Part shown: positions 12,584 through 27,884 of the stretch, piece by piece
Numbering within the stretch: the first letter of the stretch is position 1
Layout: each line of letters opens with the position of its first letter
Assembly (NCBI RefSeq): GCF_016918785.1
Contig: NZ_JAFFPT010000019.1
Location: 57,639 to 121,638, forward strand
DNA length: 64,000 bases
Direction of reading: 5' to 3'
DNA from: Leptospira ainazelensis
GTDB lineage: Bacteria > Spirochaetota > Leptospiria > Leptospirales > Leptospiraceae
Program-made: the position numbers and the translations under genes
Notes under the pieces: generated by a model
The model's database searches: none
Told to the model about the DNA's origin: nothing
The model's input: the letters and a program-made list of their open reading frames with translations, nothing else

Positions 12584-12715
12584 AGCCGTACAATGGAAGA
12601 AGAAAAATAATCCACAAAGATTCGAAATGCGTGGCGGGTTTCTTTGATCGCAATATTCTAAATTAAAAGTTTAGAGAAATCATCGGTGATCGGCTAAGAA
12701 GATGAGTCCCAAAAG
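12584..12715. other. Intergenic stretch between the mnmG copy and mnmG
   Basis: This stretch and the adjoining 12500-12583 separate the two mnmG tails. A run reading GTCGGAACTCCGAG near 12511 is the inverse of CGGAGTTCCGAC near 12768, a short motif repeated in both tails. No gene, promoter or known element was recognised. Confidence 0.4.
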
Positions 12716-12741
12716 AAAAACCCGGCAAGAACCGGGCTTTT
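12716..12741 (-). terminator. Intrinsic terminator of mnmG
   Basis: CCCGG (12721-12725) and CCGGG (12732-12736) form a stem with a 6-nt loop; A-rich and T-rich arms extend it. Read leftward, the stem is followed by TTTTT, the classic layout, 57 bases past the mnmG stop. Confidence 0.85.
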
Positions 12742-12797
12742 CAAAAACGTTTCCTATGAAACGCAGTCGGAGTTCCGACAAGAGTAGGTCGGGAGAA

Positions 12798-14705
<1,908 letters not shown>

Positions 14706-14806
14706 GGAGATTCAACTTCCTGAAAATAGATTACAAATTTAAGAATGAGATGTTTCGCAAGTAACGAGCGCTTTGATTACAAGATGCAATCGACAAGAGA
14801 CCTAAC

Positions 14807-14848
<42 letters not shown>

Positions 14849-14849
14849 T

Positions 14850-15773
<924 letters not shown>

Positions 15774-15779
15774 ATTAGA

Positions 15780-16718
15780 ATGAGTTCTTCCGCATTTCAT
15801 CTGGACGATATCTTAGGACAAGAGACTGCGCTTACCTTTCTAAAAAGATATTCTTCCAGACCCGAGATGATCCCTCCACTGTTGATCCTTCATGGACCGG
15901 ATGGAACCGGAAAAGAATCCGCTTCGGAAAGGTTTATCAAACAAGTACTTTGTTTTGAAGGAACCTCGTGCGGGGTCTGCGCTTCCTGCAAAGCATTCAT
16001 GCACAATTCACATCCGGATTACATTCGTTTTCCGGAGGAAAGCGGAAAGATCATTCCGATCGGGAACGAAGAGAACCCGGAAGAATTTACGATTCGATGG
16101 TTGATCCGTTCCAGACTCAACTACAGACCTCACTTATCTAAATTTCGTTTTATCGTTTTCCCGGATGCGTCTTTGATCGGCCATGAAGCGGAGACCGCAC
16201 TTTTAAAATCTTTGGAAGAGGCTCCTCCATTCTCGCGATTCATCTTTATCGTAAACAATTTAGATAAACTGAAAGAGACAATCGTAAGTAGGGCAATCTG
16301 TGTTCCGTTTCATTATCTCAATCAGGAAGCTCTTCAAAAAATTCATTCCCGATTCAATCTTCCGATACTTCCTTTTCAGGGAGGCAGTATGCTTTCCTTT
16401 GAATGTCCAAAGGAAGTGATCGAATTAGTGCAGGAAAAGATCAAAGATCGAATCGAAACACAGCTCGATTTATTAAAATTAGAATCCTGGATCCATTCCT
16501 ACAAAGACGAACACCCCGAATGGAAAGAAAATTTTTCTTATAAAGAATTTCTAGAACTGGTAAGCCTACTTCTAATTTACGAATATACTAAAACTGGATA
16601 CGAGAATCATCTTTCAAAGATAGAAGCGATCTTTCAATTCAAGTCAGAGATTCACAAAAGAATCATCGGATTGGAAAGTCTTGCCCTTTCCAGACTCTTT
16701 TTCCACCTTTCTCTCTAA
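15780..16718 (+). CDS. holB: DNA polymerase III delta' subunit (clamp loader)
   Basis: A 312-residue AAA+ protein of the clamp-loader complex. The N-terminal ATPase fold has a P-loop-like GPDGTGKES (about residues 40-48), a zinc module with CGVCASC (about 64-70), LLKSLEEAPPFSRFIFI (sensor region) and IVSRA (the SRC-like motif). The C-terminal part is helical and poorly conserved, as usual. It would work with DnaX and with HolA (31054-32142, encoded in this window) to load the DnaN clamp. Placement just upstream of dnaA fits a replication cluster. Confidence 0.85.
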   Translation: MSSSAFHLDDILGQETALTFLKRYSSRPEMIPPLLILHGPDGTGKESASERFIKQVLCFEGTSCGVCASCKAFMHNSHPDYIRFPEESGKIIPIGNEENPEEFTIRWLIRSRLNYRPHLSKFRFIVFPDASLIGHEAETALLKSLEEAPPFSRFIFIVNNLDKLKETIVSRAICVPFHYLNQEALQKIHSRFNLPILPFQGGSMLSFECPKEVIELVQEKIKDRIETQLDLLKLESWIHSYKDEHPEWKENFSYKEFLELVSLLLIYEYTKTGYENHLSKIEAIFQFKSEIHKRIIGLESLALSRLFFHLSL

Positions 16719-17039
16719 AAATATTCATCTTTATGAATATAGTTTCTTATAATCTTATAAAACACACGTTAGACGAAATCAAAAAACGACTCCAAAGTTC
16801 TTTCGAGACATAATTTATTATTCATTGCATAAACCCTTCCTTTTTTCGAGAGAAAATTCCGATTCCGGAATTTTCATTTGAGTACAAGAGTTCTTTCAAA
16901 AATAGTGTATTCTCATTCATCAAGCTCCGGGACTCCGGAGGAAAAGTGAAAAATAGCCCTATTCAATCGATTTGGAGAAAACGATCCAAATCAAACTCGT
17001 AAAAATCTCTTGTAAGAGAGAATTTTTGTTTTTGTTTTC
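16719..17039. promoter_or_regulatory. AT-rich dnaA upstream region with three inverted repeats
   Basis: No gene. It contains perfect stems ATATTCAT (16721-16728 with 16733-16740, probably the holB terminator) and GAAAATTCC (16852-16860 with 16867-16875). A terminator-like hairpin lies right before dnaA (CTCTT/AAGAG with A-rich and T-rich arms, 17001-17027, then a T-rich run). No DnaA box matching TTATNCACA was found here. The last hairpin could attenuate dnaA transcription, which is inference. Confidence 0.5.
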
Positions 17040-18365
17040 TTGGAGGAAGAGTTGAACCTAGTTTGGAATAAAATTTTAGAGGAAGTTTCCAAGAAAATAT
17101 CTCCTCAATACTTTGAAAGGTTCATTGATACCCTAAAATTAGAAACTCTTAACTCTGAAAAATGTACGATCATAGCTCCCTCCGCGACGATCAAAACTCA
17201 CGTTGAAAGAAAATATCAAAACATCATTGAAAGTGCGATCTTAGAAGCCTGTGGAGATAAAATTCCGGTTGAAATTTTAATCGAAACAAAACCAGTCTCC
17301 CCCCTTCAAACCATTCTTGAAAAATCCTTCGATCAAAAAGATTTTCAGTTCAATCCCGACTATACGTTCGAATCGTTCATCGTAGGAGATTGCAACCGTT
17401 TAGCTTACACCGCCGCGAAAGAATGTGTGAGAAGACCGGCGGAGATCAATCCTCTCTACTTATTCGGTAGCGTCGGAGTTGGAAAGACTCATTTACTCCA
17501 TGCAATCGGATCCGAACTCTTAAAAAAGGATCCATGGAAGACCGTTTGTTACGTTGACATCTCTTCGTTTATGAATGAGTTTCGTTTCGCTCTTCAATCC
17601 AGAGAACTCATCGAAAGTTTTAAGATAAAGTACCAGTCTTACAACTGTCTGCTCGTAGACGACATCCAACTTCTTTCCACAAACGCTGAAAAAACTCAGG
17701 ATGAATTCTTCGCTCTATTTAATTTTCTTTTTGAAAGAAGAAGACAGATCGTAATCGCATCCGATCGACCTAGTTCCGAACTTCCGATCCACGAAAGATT
17801 GAAATCAAGATTCGTTACGGGTGTTCAGGCAGACATTCAATATCCGGATAGGGAAATAAGAAGAGGGATCGTCGCACATCATTCTCAGATTATGGACTTA
17901 GGTTTGAGCGAGGATATCTTGGATTTTCTATCGGATCAAATCGAAGAAGATACAAGACTTCTTCTCGGTGCGCTCAACGATATTTATCTGTATAAAAAGT
18001 CCTATTCTTTACTATTTCTAAACTTGGAAAAAGTAAAGGAAATCGTAAAGAATCGACTTTATAGAAAGAAGAACGTGGAATTTTCCCACGACCGAATCAT
18101 CGAAGCGGTCGCAAAAGAATTCAGTTTAGATCCCTCTGAAATTATGGGAAAAAGTAGAAAGAAAGAACTCATCATCCCGCGGCATATTTGCTTTTATCTC
18201 CTACACACTATCTTCAAAGTTAATAAATCGCAAGTGGGAAGACTTTTTCAAACCCAGCATACGACGGTTATCCACGGCGTTAGAAAAGCAGAAGACTTAC
18301 TTTCTAAAAGCAAAGATATGCGATTTTTGGTGGAAAGAATCAGCTCTCGATACCGACTCCAATAA
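17040..18365 (+). CDS. dnaA: Chromosomal replication initiator DnaA
   Basis: A 441-residue AAA+ initiator. Domain I (about 1-85) starts [12 protein letters not shown], linker domain II is short, domain III carries Walker [10 protein letters not shown] and Walker [10 protein letters not shown], and domain IV ends with the DNA-binding signature [12 protein letters not shown]. The frame opens at TTG 17040, but GGAGGA at 17042-17047 would serve a TTG at 17052 better, which would drop four residues; no ATG is available nearby. It melts the origin and recruits the helicase, probably with DciA. An AT-rich spacer follows before dnaN. Confidence 0.97.
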   Translation: MEEELNLVWNKILEEVSKKISPQYFERFIDTLKLETLNSEKCTIIAPSATIKTHVERKYQNIIESAILEACGDKIPVEILIETKPVSPLQTILEKSFDQKDFQFNPDYTFESFIVGDCNRLAYTAAKECVRRPAEINPLYLFGSVGVGKTHLLHAIGSELLKKDPWKTVCYVDISSFMNEFRFALQSRELIESFKIKYQSYNCLLVDDIQLLSTNAEKTQDEFFALFNFLFERRRQIVIASDRPSSELPIHERLKSRFVTGVQADIQYPDREIRRGIVAHHSQIMDLGLSEDILDFLSDQIEEDTRLLLGALNDIYLYKKSYSLLFLNLEKVKEIVKNRLYRKKNVEFSHDRIIEAVAKEFSLDPSEIMGKSRKKELIIPRHICFYLLHTIFKVNKSQVGRLFQTQHTTVIHGVRKAEDLLSKSKDMRFLVERISSRYRLQ

Positions 18366-18671
<306 letters not shown>

Positions 18672-19793
18672 TTGAAAATCAAAGTAAACACATCTGAGTT
18701 CTTAAAAGCAATTCATTCCGTTGAAGGAGTTATCTCCGCAAGAGAGATTAAATCAGTATTATCAAATCTTAAAATAGAAGCGGAAGGGAAAGAGGTTTTT
18801 CTTTCTGCAACGGATCTTGAGATCTCCATAAAAACATCAGTTCCGGCGGAAGTTTTACAACCGGGAAGTATTTCCTTACCCGCAAAACAGCTTTCCAGTT
18901 TTTTTAAAACGATCAACTTTGAAGAAACGATTCTTTCTTTGGAAGAATCGGACGGAGAATCTTCGATCGCATATATTACGGACGCATCCGGAAAGAACGA
19001 TTACAAATCTAAAATTTCGGGTATGGACGCTGAAGAAATCAAAACGATATCCAAAGTGAATTCTTCTCAAGTTTCTTCTTTCCCTATCACTTTGATCAAC
19101 GATATGATTCGTAAAACTTCGTATGCGATCGCTCATGAAGATCAAAGATTTATTTTCAACGGCCTTTATATGATTCCTAATGAAACAAAATTAATTTTTG
19201 TCGGGACCGATGGCCGCAGACTCTGCAAGATTGAAAGAACACTTCCGGCGCCTTTACAATTCAAAGAATCGATCATCGTTCCTGCAAAAGCCATCCGTGA
19301 AATTTCAAAAATGATAGCAACTTCGGAAACCGGTAATATCGGTTTGATCGACAGTCAGATTTACGCATCTGCAAACAACATAGAACTGCTTTGTAAGTTG
19401 ATCGAAGGAAACTTTCCGAACTACGAACAAGTCATTCCTAAGAGTACTAAATTCTCCACTTCGATTTCTAAAGAAGAATTCCAAGTTTCTCTTAGACAAG
19501 TTATGACCGCTGCGGAAGAACCTTCTAGACAAGTAAGACTGACCTTTACAAAAAACAATCTCAACTTCTTTGCGCAAACTCTCGGAGCTTCGGAAGCGAG
19601 CATCAATAAGGCGATCGAATATTCCGGAGACGAAGTTACGATCGCTTTCAAAGGAGAATATCTCATGGATATTTTTCGATCCATCGACGATACCGAAGTT
19701 AGGATCGAATTCTCCGATTCAAGCTCGCCCGTAATTTTTAAAGATCCATCCGACCCCGAATTTATCTCGGTGATTATGCCGATGAAAATTTAA
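18672..19793 (+). CDS. dnaN: DNA polymerase III beta subunit (sliding clamp)
   Basis: A 373-residue ring-forming processivity clamp with three repeated domains. It starts at TTG 18672, with TTAGGAGA about 7 bases before it. Family features include the N-terminal [22 protein letters not shown], the central [13 protein letters not shown] and the C-terminal [19 protein letters not shown]. The end of the clamp, which shapes the partner-binding pocket, is the usual VIMPMKI. Its TAA stop shares a base with the recF ATG (TAATG), so the two are translationally coupled. Confidence 0.97.
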   Translation: MKIKVNTSEFLKAIHSVEGVISAREIKSVLSNLKIEAEGKEVFLSATDLEISIKTSVPAEVLQPGSISLPAKQLSSFFKTINFEETILSLEESDGESSIAYITDASGKNDYKSKISGMDAEEIKTISKVNSSQVSSFPITLINDMIRKTSYAIAHEDQRFIFNGLYMIPNETKLIFVGTDGRRLCKIERTLPAPLQFKESIIVPAKAIREISKMIATSETGNIGLIDSQIYASANNIELLCKLIEGNFPNYEQVIPKSTKFSTSISKEEFQVSLRQVMTAAEEPSRQVRLTFTKNNLNFFAQTLGASEASINKAIEYSGDEVTIAFKGEYLMDIFRSIDDTEVRIEFSDSSSPVIFKDPSDPEFISVIMPMKI

Positions 19794-20890
19794 TGTTTTT
19801 AAAACATCTTACACTTCAAAACTTTAGAAGTCATGAAGAGTTGAGCCTGGACTTTTATTCCAGGCTTATTTTTTTTGTAGGGGATAACGGAGAGGGAAAA
19901 ACAAATCTTCTCGAAGCGATTTGTATGTTGTCCTGGCTCAAAAGTTTCCGGGAATCCGAGGACGGCAATTTAATTCGCTGGGGCGCAGAGAATTATTTTC
20001 TTAGAGGCAGAATTCAAGAAAATCAAAAAGAATCAGTTTTAGAAATCGGTTATACTGCAAAACCTACTGTAAAAAGAAAATTAAAATTCAATCAGGAAGA
20101 TATTAAAAAGCGAACCGATCTGATCGGAAAATTCATCACCGTACTTTTAACGCCGATGGATTTAAAAATCATAGAAGGCGGACCCGCTGAAAGACGAAAG
20201 TTTATCGACGCGTTTATTTCTTCTTTTGATCCTTTTTATTTGGATTCTCTACTAGAATATAATAAAATCTTAAAGCATAGAAATGCTCTTTTAAAAACGG
20301 GAAATTCGGATTCTTCTCAACTTTCCATTTGGGAAAAGAGACTTGTGGAAAAAGGGACGATCATTCTAAACAAAAGGCGGGAAATCGTTTTAGAATTGAA
20401 TTCATTCTATCAAACAAATTTGGACAAATTGAGCGGCGGAAGGGACGGTCTTACATTGATTTACAAACCGGACGTCAAAGACGAACTGGAATTTTTCGAA
20501 AAACTCAGTCGAAATCTTGGACGCGACCTCAGACTCGGTTATACTTCCGCAGGAATTCATCGCGACGATCTTTTTATAGGAACCGATTCGCGGGACATTA
20601 CCGAATTCGGTTCCCAGGGTCAAAAAAGAAGTACGGTAATCGCTTTAAAAGCGGCCACTTTTAATTATTATAAGAATATTCTAAATAAGACGCCGGTCTT
20701 ATTGATAGACGACGTTATCAGAGAATTGGACGTCAAACGACGAGAGTATTTTGTGGACTTAGTCATCAACGCAGGCCAAGCTTTTTTCACAACGACCGAT
20801 TTGGAAGGAATTCAGGATTATGTCGGTAAACTCGAGGACCAGAAACAAATCTTTATGATCAAAGACGGAGAGGTTCGTTCGGTAGAATGA
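19793..20890 (+). CDS. recF: Recombination mediator RecF
   Basis: A 365-residue SMC/ABC-like ATPase that loads RecA at gapped DNA. Walker A is [13 protein letters not shown] (about residues 30-42), the signature motif is [15 protein letters not shown], and Walker B is [12 protein letters not shown]. The starting [17 protein letters not shown] is typical. It is coupled to dnaN by a TAATG junction and to dciA by an ATGA overlap, so dnaN-recF-dciA form one unit. Partners RecO and RecR are not in the window. Confidence 0.96.
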   Translation: MFLKHLTLQNFRSHEELSLDFYSRLIFFVGDNGEGKTNLLEAICMLSWLKSFRESEDGNLIRWGAENYFLRGRIQENQKESVLEIGYTAKPTVKRKLKFNQEDIKKRTDLIGKFITVLLTPMDLKIIEGGPAERRKFIDAFISSFDPFYLDSLLEYNKILKHRNALLKTGNSDSSQLSIWEKRLVEKGTIILNKRREIVLELNSFYQTNLDKLSGGRDGLTLIYKPDVKDELEFFEKLSRNLGRDLRLGYTSAGIHRDDLFIGTDSRDITEFGSQGQKRSTVIALKAATFNYYKNILNKTPVLLIDDVIRELDVKRREYFVDLVINAGQAFFTTTDLEGIQDYVGKLEDQKQIFMIKDGEVRSVE

Positions 20891-21351
20891 AAGACGATCT
20901 TATTTCTTCGAAAAAAATTGAAACTGACGAATTCAAATCCGTCCTCAATCAACTCGGCATCACCGAAGAAAGTCTCCAAGAAAAAATTTCCCTAAACACA
21001 CTCCGAAATCGTTGGAAAGAAATTGTCGGTCCGGTCTTCGCTTCTCATTCCGAAGTCAATTCCATTCAATTCGGCAAATTAAGAATCATCGTTTCTCACA
21101 ACGCTTATAAACAAGAATTGCTTTTTCTTCAAAACCGAATTCTGAGACAGGCTTCTCAGTTTCTTGGAAAAGGTGTAGTTCGTTCTCTGGAAATTTCCAT
21201 CGGGAAATTAACGAATTCCGGCTTCTCCAAACTACCCGAAACGAAAGAAAAAAAAGGATTAGAGGGCAAAGAGGATTTAATTGCCATCCTTGAGAAGGAA
21301 ACCGATCCGGAAGTTAAAAAACGATATCTCGAGATTCTTCAATATCTTTGA
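20887..21351 (+). CDS. dciA: DciA-like (DUF721) helicase-loading protein
   Basis: A 154-residue protein starting in the ATGA overlap with recF. The core [17 protein letters not shown], then [22 protein letters not shown] and the following alpha-beta segment match DUF721, whose member DciA acts as the replicative helicase operator in bacteria that lack DnaC or DnaI. No other loader gene is in the window. The first 35 residues and the last 40, acidic and Lys-rich, lie outside the core. The gene position between recF and gyrB is common for dciA. Function is inferred from family and place. Confidence 0.85.
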   Translation: MKDDLISSKKIETDEFKSVLNQLGITEESLQEKISLNTLRNRWKEIVGPVFASHSEVNSIQFGKLRIIVSHNAYKQELLFLQNRILRQASQFLGKGVVRSLEISIGKLTNSGFSKLPETKEKKGLEGKEDLIAILEKETDPEVKKRYLEILQYL

Positions 21352-21404
21352 TTAATAAATGAATTTCCTTGCCTCCCTATGGTTTTCAGGAAAACTATTC
21401 CTGA

Positions 21405-23342
<1,938 letters not shown>

Positions 23343-23360
23343 TCCGAAGGGAATTCAGAA

Positions 23361-25865
23361 ATGAGTCAAGAGATGGAAAACGAAACAAAAGTCCTAAGCT
23401 ACAATATCGCAGGAAAACCTGATATCGCGGACGCGTTGAAAAACGGAGTTCGAGTTATTCCTGTGGAAATCGAAGACCAAATGAAAGAAGCATATCTCGG
23501 ATATGCTATGTCCGTGATCGTGGGACGCGCGCTTCCGGACGTGAGAGACGGTCTTAAACCGGTTCATAGAAGAATTCTTCATGCGATGAATGAACGCGCG
23601 TGGAGAAGCGATCGACCTTACGTAAAATGCGCAAAGATCGTCGGTGAAGTGATCGGTAACTATCACCCTCACGGTGACGCTTCCGTTTACGAAGCGCTCG
23701 TAAGAATGGTGCAGGATTTCTCTTTGAGAGTCCCCTTGATCGACGGTCAAGGAAACTTCGGTTCGATCGACGGGGATAATCCTGCCGCATATCGTTATAC
23801 CGAAGCAAGACTTGAAAAAGTCGCCGAGGAACTCTTACGCGATATCGAAAAGGATACCGTAAGTTTCTCGCCTAACTATGATGATACGAAGCAGCAACCG
23901 GATGTCCTTCCCGCAAATTTCCCGAACCTACTCGTAAACGGTTCCTCCGGAATCGCTGTGGGAATGGCGACGAACATCCCTCCTCACAATCTGAAGGAAA
24001 CGATCGAAGCCGTGATTGCGGTGATTCGTAATCCGGAAATTACGATTCCTGAAATTCTTAAAATTATTCCCGGTCCTGATTTTCCGACTTCCGGTATTAT
24101 CATCGGCGGCGAAGGGTTGATTTCCGCTTATACAACCGGAAAAGGTTCGATTCGAATCCGATCCAAGGTTGATATTGAGGAAAAGAAAAACGGAAGAGAA
24201 GTAATCGTAGTAACGGAAATCCCGTATCAAGTCAACAAAAAGGTCCTTCTCGAAAAAATCGGAGATCTTGTTAACGACAAACACATCGAAGGAATTTCCG
24301 AAATTTTAGATCTTTCCGATCGTAAGGGAATTAGAGTTGAAATTCATATTAAAAAAGATGCAAATGCTCAGGTCATCTTAAATCAACTCTATAAGATGAC
24401 CCAGCTTCAGGTAAGTTACGGAATCACGATGCTCGCGATTCTGGATAACAAACCGAAAATATTTAATATTAAGGAAATTCTCACCGCATATTCGGCTCAC
24501 AGAAGGGTCGTCATCGTAAGAAGAACGCAGTTCGATTTAGACAAGGCGGAAAAACGCGCTCATATTTTAGAAGGGTTGAAAATCGCCTTAGAAAATATCG
24601 AAGACGTAATCAAAGTAATTCGCGCGTCTAAAAATCCGGCCGAAGCAAAAGAACAATTGATGCTGAAGTTCAGCCTTTCCGACGTTCAGACGGACGCGAT
24701 TCTCGAAATGAGATTGCAGAGACTTACTTCTCTCGAAGTTCAAAAGATCATCGATGAATTGGAAGAAGTCAGAAAACTCATCGTGGATTTAAAAGATATT
24801 CTCGCGAAACCTTCCCGAGTAAACGATATCGTCTGTACGGAACTTCAAGAAGTCGGCGATAAATACGGAACCAAAAGAAAAACCGAAATCTCCATCGAAA
24901 GTATCGAAAGTTCTTCCTTTAACGCTGAAGATTTAATCGCGGATGAAGAAATTGTAATTCAGATCACTTACGACCAATTTGTGAAACGTCTTCCGATCGA
25001 TACGTTCAAAAGACAAAAACGAGGCGGGAAGGGGATTCAAGGTCTTTCGCAAAAACGGGACGACGTGATCAAAATCATGAAAGCCGCGATGACTCACGAC
25101 AGTATCATGTTCTTTTCCAACATCGGAAAAGTTTATGTGATGAAGGCCTACGAACTTCCGATTGCTTCCAAAGAAGCGCGCGGAAAATCTTTAAAGGCAA
25201 TCATAAACTTAAGAGAAGACGAATATATTTCCTCCATTTTTGCGTTTAGGGAAGAGGATATGGATAAGGATCTTCTTCTTGTAACTCGAAAAGGTTTTAT
25301 CAAACGAATTCATCTCAATGAATTCAGTAACGTTAAAAAATCCGGAATTATTGCAATCGGACTTCGCGACGGCGACGATCTTATTAAAGTGGAGGCGATC
25401 AACGATAAAGACGAAGTGATCATATTCTCCAGAAAAGGTTTGGCGTTAAGAATCGAAGGAAATATCATTCGTCCTCAAGGCCGTACTGCGAGCGGCGTGA
25501 CCGGAATGAGACTTTCTGAGGACGATGCAATCGTAGGTCTCAGTAAATTCAAAGAAGGCGAGGATATCTTCGTCGTCTCCGAAGAAGGTTACGGAAAACG
25601 TCTCGGTTTTGAAGAGTTTGCCGCAAAAGGAAGAGGCGGTAAAGGAATGGCTTACTTAAAAGTCACAGATAAAAACGGCTTCTCGGTGGGAACGGGTTCC
25701 GTCGGCGCGGAGGACGAAATCATTCTTATCACACAACAAGGAATGACGATCCGAATCAACGCATTCGATATTTCTAAATTGGGAAGAACCGCAGTCGGTG
25801 TGCGTCTTGTCGATTTGAAAGACAACGACAAAGTTCAAGACTTTACTGCTCTCGGAGAAAGTTGA
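23361..25865 (+). CDS. gyrA: DNA gyrase subunit A
   Basis: An 834-residue DNA-cleaving subunit. The catalytic tyrosine lies in AAYRYTEARL, the dimer gate and coiled coil are present, and the C-terminal pinwheel domain carries the GyrA box QKRGGKG. It starts with about 30 extra polar residues before the usual core (EDQMKEAYLGYAMSVIV). In the quinolone-determining region the sequence is HPHGDASVYEAL: the position equal to E. coli Ser83 is Ala and Asp87 is Glu. Ala at position 83 is also normal in mycobacteria, so this is more likely ancestral than an acquired change. It lies in an operon with gyrB and dusB. Confidence 0.98.
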   Translation: MSQEMENETKVLSYNIAGKPDIADALKNGVRVIPVEIEDQMKEAYLGYAMSVIVGRALPDVRDGLKPVHRRILHAMNERAWRSDRPYVKCAKIVGEVIGNYHPHGDASVYEALVRMVQDFSLRVPLIDGQGNFGSIDGDNPAAYRYTEARLEKVAEELLRDIEKDTVSFSPNYDDTKQQPDVLPANFPNLLVNGSSGIAVGMATNIPPHNLKETIEAVIAVIRNPEITIPEILKIIPGPDFPTSGIIIGGEGLISAYTTGKGSIRIRSKVDIEEKKNGREVIVVTEIPYQVNKKVLLEKIGDLVNDKHIEGISEILDLSDRKGIRVEIHIKKDANAQVILNQLYKMTQLQVSYGITMLAILDNKPKIFNIKEILTAYSAHRRVVIVRRTQFDLDKAEKRAHILEGLKIALENIEDVIKVIRASKNPAEAKEQLMLKFSLSDVQTDAILEMRLQRLTSLEVQKIIDELEEVRKLIVDLKDILAKPSRVNDIVCTELQEVGDKYGTKRKTEISIESIESSSFNAEDLIADEEIVIQITYDQFVKRLPIDTFKRQKRGGKGIQGLSQKRDDVIKIMKAAMTHDSIMFFSNIGKVYVMKAYELPIASKEARGKSLKAIINLREDEYISSIFAFREEDMDKDLLLVTRKGFIKRIHLNEFSNVKKSGIIAIGLRDGDDLIKVEAINDKDEVIIFSRKGLALRIEGNIIRPQGRTASGVTGMRLSEDDAIVGLSKFKEGEDIFVVSEEGYGKRLGFEEFAAKGRGGKGMAYLKVTDKNGFSVGTGSVGAEDEIILITQQGMTIRINAFDISKLGRTAVGVRLVDLKDNDKVQDFTALGES

Positions 25866-25869
25866 AAAT

Positions 25870-26826
25870 ATGATTCAGATCGGAAATGTTACGATCCCGG
25901 GAAGAATTTCTCTTTCCCCGATGGCGGGCATTTCCGATTCACCCACGCGCAGAATTTGTAGAAAATTCGGCGCTTCCTTTTCTTACACCGAGTTTGTAAA
26001 CACGGATGAAATCATCCACAGGGCGCCGAAGGCCTTAAAAATGTTTCTATTTCATCCTGAAGAAAGACCGATTACATTTCAGATTTTTGGAAATCGACTC
26101 GAAGTTATTGCGGAAGCCGCAGAAATCATTCAGGAACTAAAACCGGATATCATCGACCTTAACATGGGATGTTCTACGCGTAAGGTTTCTCTGCGTGGGG
26201 CGGGAGCCGGTTTATTGCGAAGACCTGCTCATTCGGGAAAGATTATAGAGGCGATCAAAAAAAGGGTTTCCGTTCCTGTGACCGCTAAGATTAGAATCGG
26301 ATGGGATTCTGAAAGTCGCAATTATCTTGAGGTTGCGAAAATCCTGGAAAATTCCGGAATCGATGCGTTAACCGTCCATGGAAGAACGAAAGAAATGGCT
26401 TACACGGGATTTGCGGATTGGGATGCGATCGCAGAAGTGAAATCGAACTCAAAAATTCCCGTTTTCGGAAACGGAGATATCAAGACCTTCCAAGAGGCTC
26501 AACAAAAAATTCGTGAATACGAAGTCGACGGTGTTTTGATCGGAAGAAACGCGATCGGGAATCCCTGGGTTTTTTCGGAAATCAGGAAGGAAGAATTATC
26601 CTGGGAAGAAATCAGTAAGGTAATCTTAGAACACCTTAGATGGATGGTCGAAAGTTTCGGAGAAGAATTCGGTCTTGTTCTGTTTAGAAAACATCTCGTA
26701 AAATATCTTTCCGGATTGGAGTTCGACCCACTCTGGAAATCTCAACTCTTGGAAATCAGGGAATTCAATCGTTTTGAAGAACTTTTGATATCCCGTGGAA
26801 CTTACAGTTCCTTAGTATTACGCTGA
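25870..26826 (+). CDS. dusB: tRNA-dihydrouridine synthase (Dus)
   Basis: A 318-residue FMN enzyme that reduces uridines in tRNA. Motifs include LSPMAGISDSPTRR (start of the barrel), the catalytic cysteine in DLNMGCSTRKV, AKIRIGWD, VHGRTKEMAY and GNGDIKT. The ATG at 25870 lies 5 bases after gyrA, so it is probably the last gene of the gyrB-gyrA-dusB operon. The subgroup (DusB-like) is assigned by overall pattern only. Normal length. Confidence 0.92.
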   Translation: MIQIGNVTIPGRISLSPMAGISDSPTRRICRKFGASFSYTEFVNTDEIIHRAPKALKMFLFHPEERPITFQIFGNRLEVIAEAAEIIQELKPDIIDLNMGCSTRKVSLRGAGAGLLRRPAHSGKIIEAIKKRVSVPVTAKIRIGWDSESRNYLEVAKILENSGIDALTVHGRTKEMAYTGFADWDAIAEVKSNSKIPVFGNGDIKTFQEAQQKIREYEVDGVLIGRNAIGNPWVFSEIRKEELSWEEISKVILEHLRWMVESFGEEFGLVLFRKHLVKYLSGLEFDPLWKSQLLEIREFNRFEELLISRGTYSSLVLR

Positions 26827-27067
26827 TGCAGCATTCCATATTCGGAAAGTAAGAATCTTTCATTTCCTCCTTTCCCAAAAAATTTTCAATCCATAAGAAT
26901 TCGATAATTTTCTTATCTCAATTCTTCCGTTTAAAAACTCCTTTGAAATCGATTTTTTCCGTTAGATGTTATGAAGTAAACGCGAGTTTTAGAAGTCCAT
27001 TCTAAGCGTTTTTCTTGACGATTTTAGATCCTTCCGTAATAACTTTGCGAAACGGAGAAATTACTTT
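26827..27067. promoter_or_regulatory. Intergenic region with sigma70-like promoter for the lipoprotein gene
   Basis: TTGACG (27015-27020) and TAATAA (27037-27042) are separated by 16 bases, close to the standard housekeeping promoter. The lipoprotein ATG follows at 27068 after GGAG (27054-27057). Nothing else was recognised in the first 180 bases. Confidence 0.5.
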
Positions 27068-27811
27068 ATGAAACATGTAAAAATATTCTTAGTTCTCTTT
27101 TTTGCTTTGTTAGTTTTTAACGCCTGCAAAAAGGAAGAAAAAAAAGAAACGCCGCAAATCCTCGGAACTAGGTTTGCCAATTACGACCAATGGATTTATA
27201 AAATTCCTGGCACTGATAAAAAGGAAGATCAAGTCACTCTCGTCTACGGTATGGAAGAAGTGACGGGATTAGAGACTGTCGAAGTGCAAATTCCGACGAA
27301 GGATAAAAAAGGAACCGTTTCCGCTACGTTTCTAAAGGTTAGAACGGTGGAGAATAAAGAGGGTTTTGCTCCCGTAAAAAACTTTTCGGAGAACGTATAC
27401 TTTGTTCTAAACGCCAGCGAGGATGCCTTTGTAAAACCTACGATCACGGCCAATACAAAAGGCAAATTAAAAAGAGGGATGTATTGTTTAGAACAGGAAG
27501 TCATCGGAGAATTCTCCAAAGTAACTTGTTACGATTCCATTCTCGAAGAGGATAAACTCACCAATTATTATGATGTGTGGATTAAGACTGCTTCTCCACA
27601 TTTGAGCAAAGACGCCCTCCTGGGAGAAACGATTAAACTTTTAAAGAAAGCGAGTCAGGATCTAGCGAAGTACAATTCAGCAACGGAAGAGGAGAAAACT
27701 AAACTTCTAACCTCCGCAACCGAGGCTTTGAAAAAAGCGGCTTCAAAACAGGATGAATTTTCCGCCGATATCAATAATCTTGCGACTAAGTTTAATCTTT
27801 CCTTGGAGTGA
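27068..27811 (+). CDS. Putative lipoprotein, unknown function
   Basis: A 247-residue protein with an N-terminal signal (KIFLVLFFALLVFNAC) whose Cys20 is the likely lipidated residue, followed by a Lys/Glu-rich tether. The middle part is predicted beta-rich, and the last 60 residues form charged helices (LLKKASQDLAKYNSATEEEKTKL). It has two further cysteines (CLEQEV and VTCYDS) that could pair. I do not recognise the family. Its own promoter-like sequence precedes it, and it converges on lipL21. Location at the outer or inner membrane is inferred from the lipobox only. Confidence 0.8.
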   Translation: MKHVKIFLVLFFALLVFNACKKEEKKETPQILGTRFANYDQWIYKIPGTDKKEDQVTLVYGMEEVTGLETVEVQIPTKDKKGTVSATFLKVRTVENKEGFAPVKNFSENVYFVLNASEDAFVKPTITANTKGKLKRGMYCLEQEVIGEFSKVTCYDSILEEDKLTNYYDVWIKTASPHLSKDALLGETIKLLKKASQDLAKYNSATEEEKTKLLTSATEALKKAASKQDEFSADINNLATKFNLSLE

Positions 27812-27884
27812 TCGAAATACATTCTTCGATTCCGGCCGGATCTTGATTCAAAAATTCTTATATTTGAACGGGTCAAAAGGTAAT

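Noticed and set aside
12749..12762. GTTTCCTATGAAAC as a third parS site
   Set aside because: It has three central mismatches to the core; only the arms match, so ParB binding is unlikely.
18268..18276. TTATCCACG as a DnaA box
   Set aside because: It is inside the dnaA coding region and encodes the conserved TTVIHG motif, so its match is likely a by-product of protein sequence.
23640..23710. Fluoroquinolone-resistance change in gyrA
   Set aside because: Ala at the Ser83 position and Glu at Asp87 are probably natural for the lineage; resistance cannot be inferred from this alone.
25870..26826. Dus enzyme as the only product after gyrA that might be a recent acquisition
   Set aside because: The motif set and codon use look normal, and the gene follows gyrA closely; no sign of transfer was seen.
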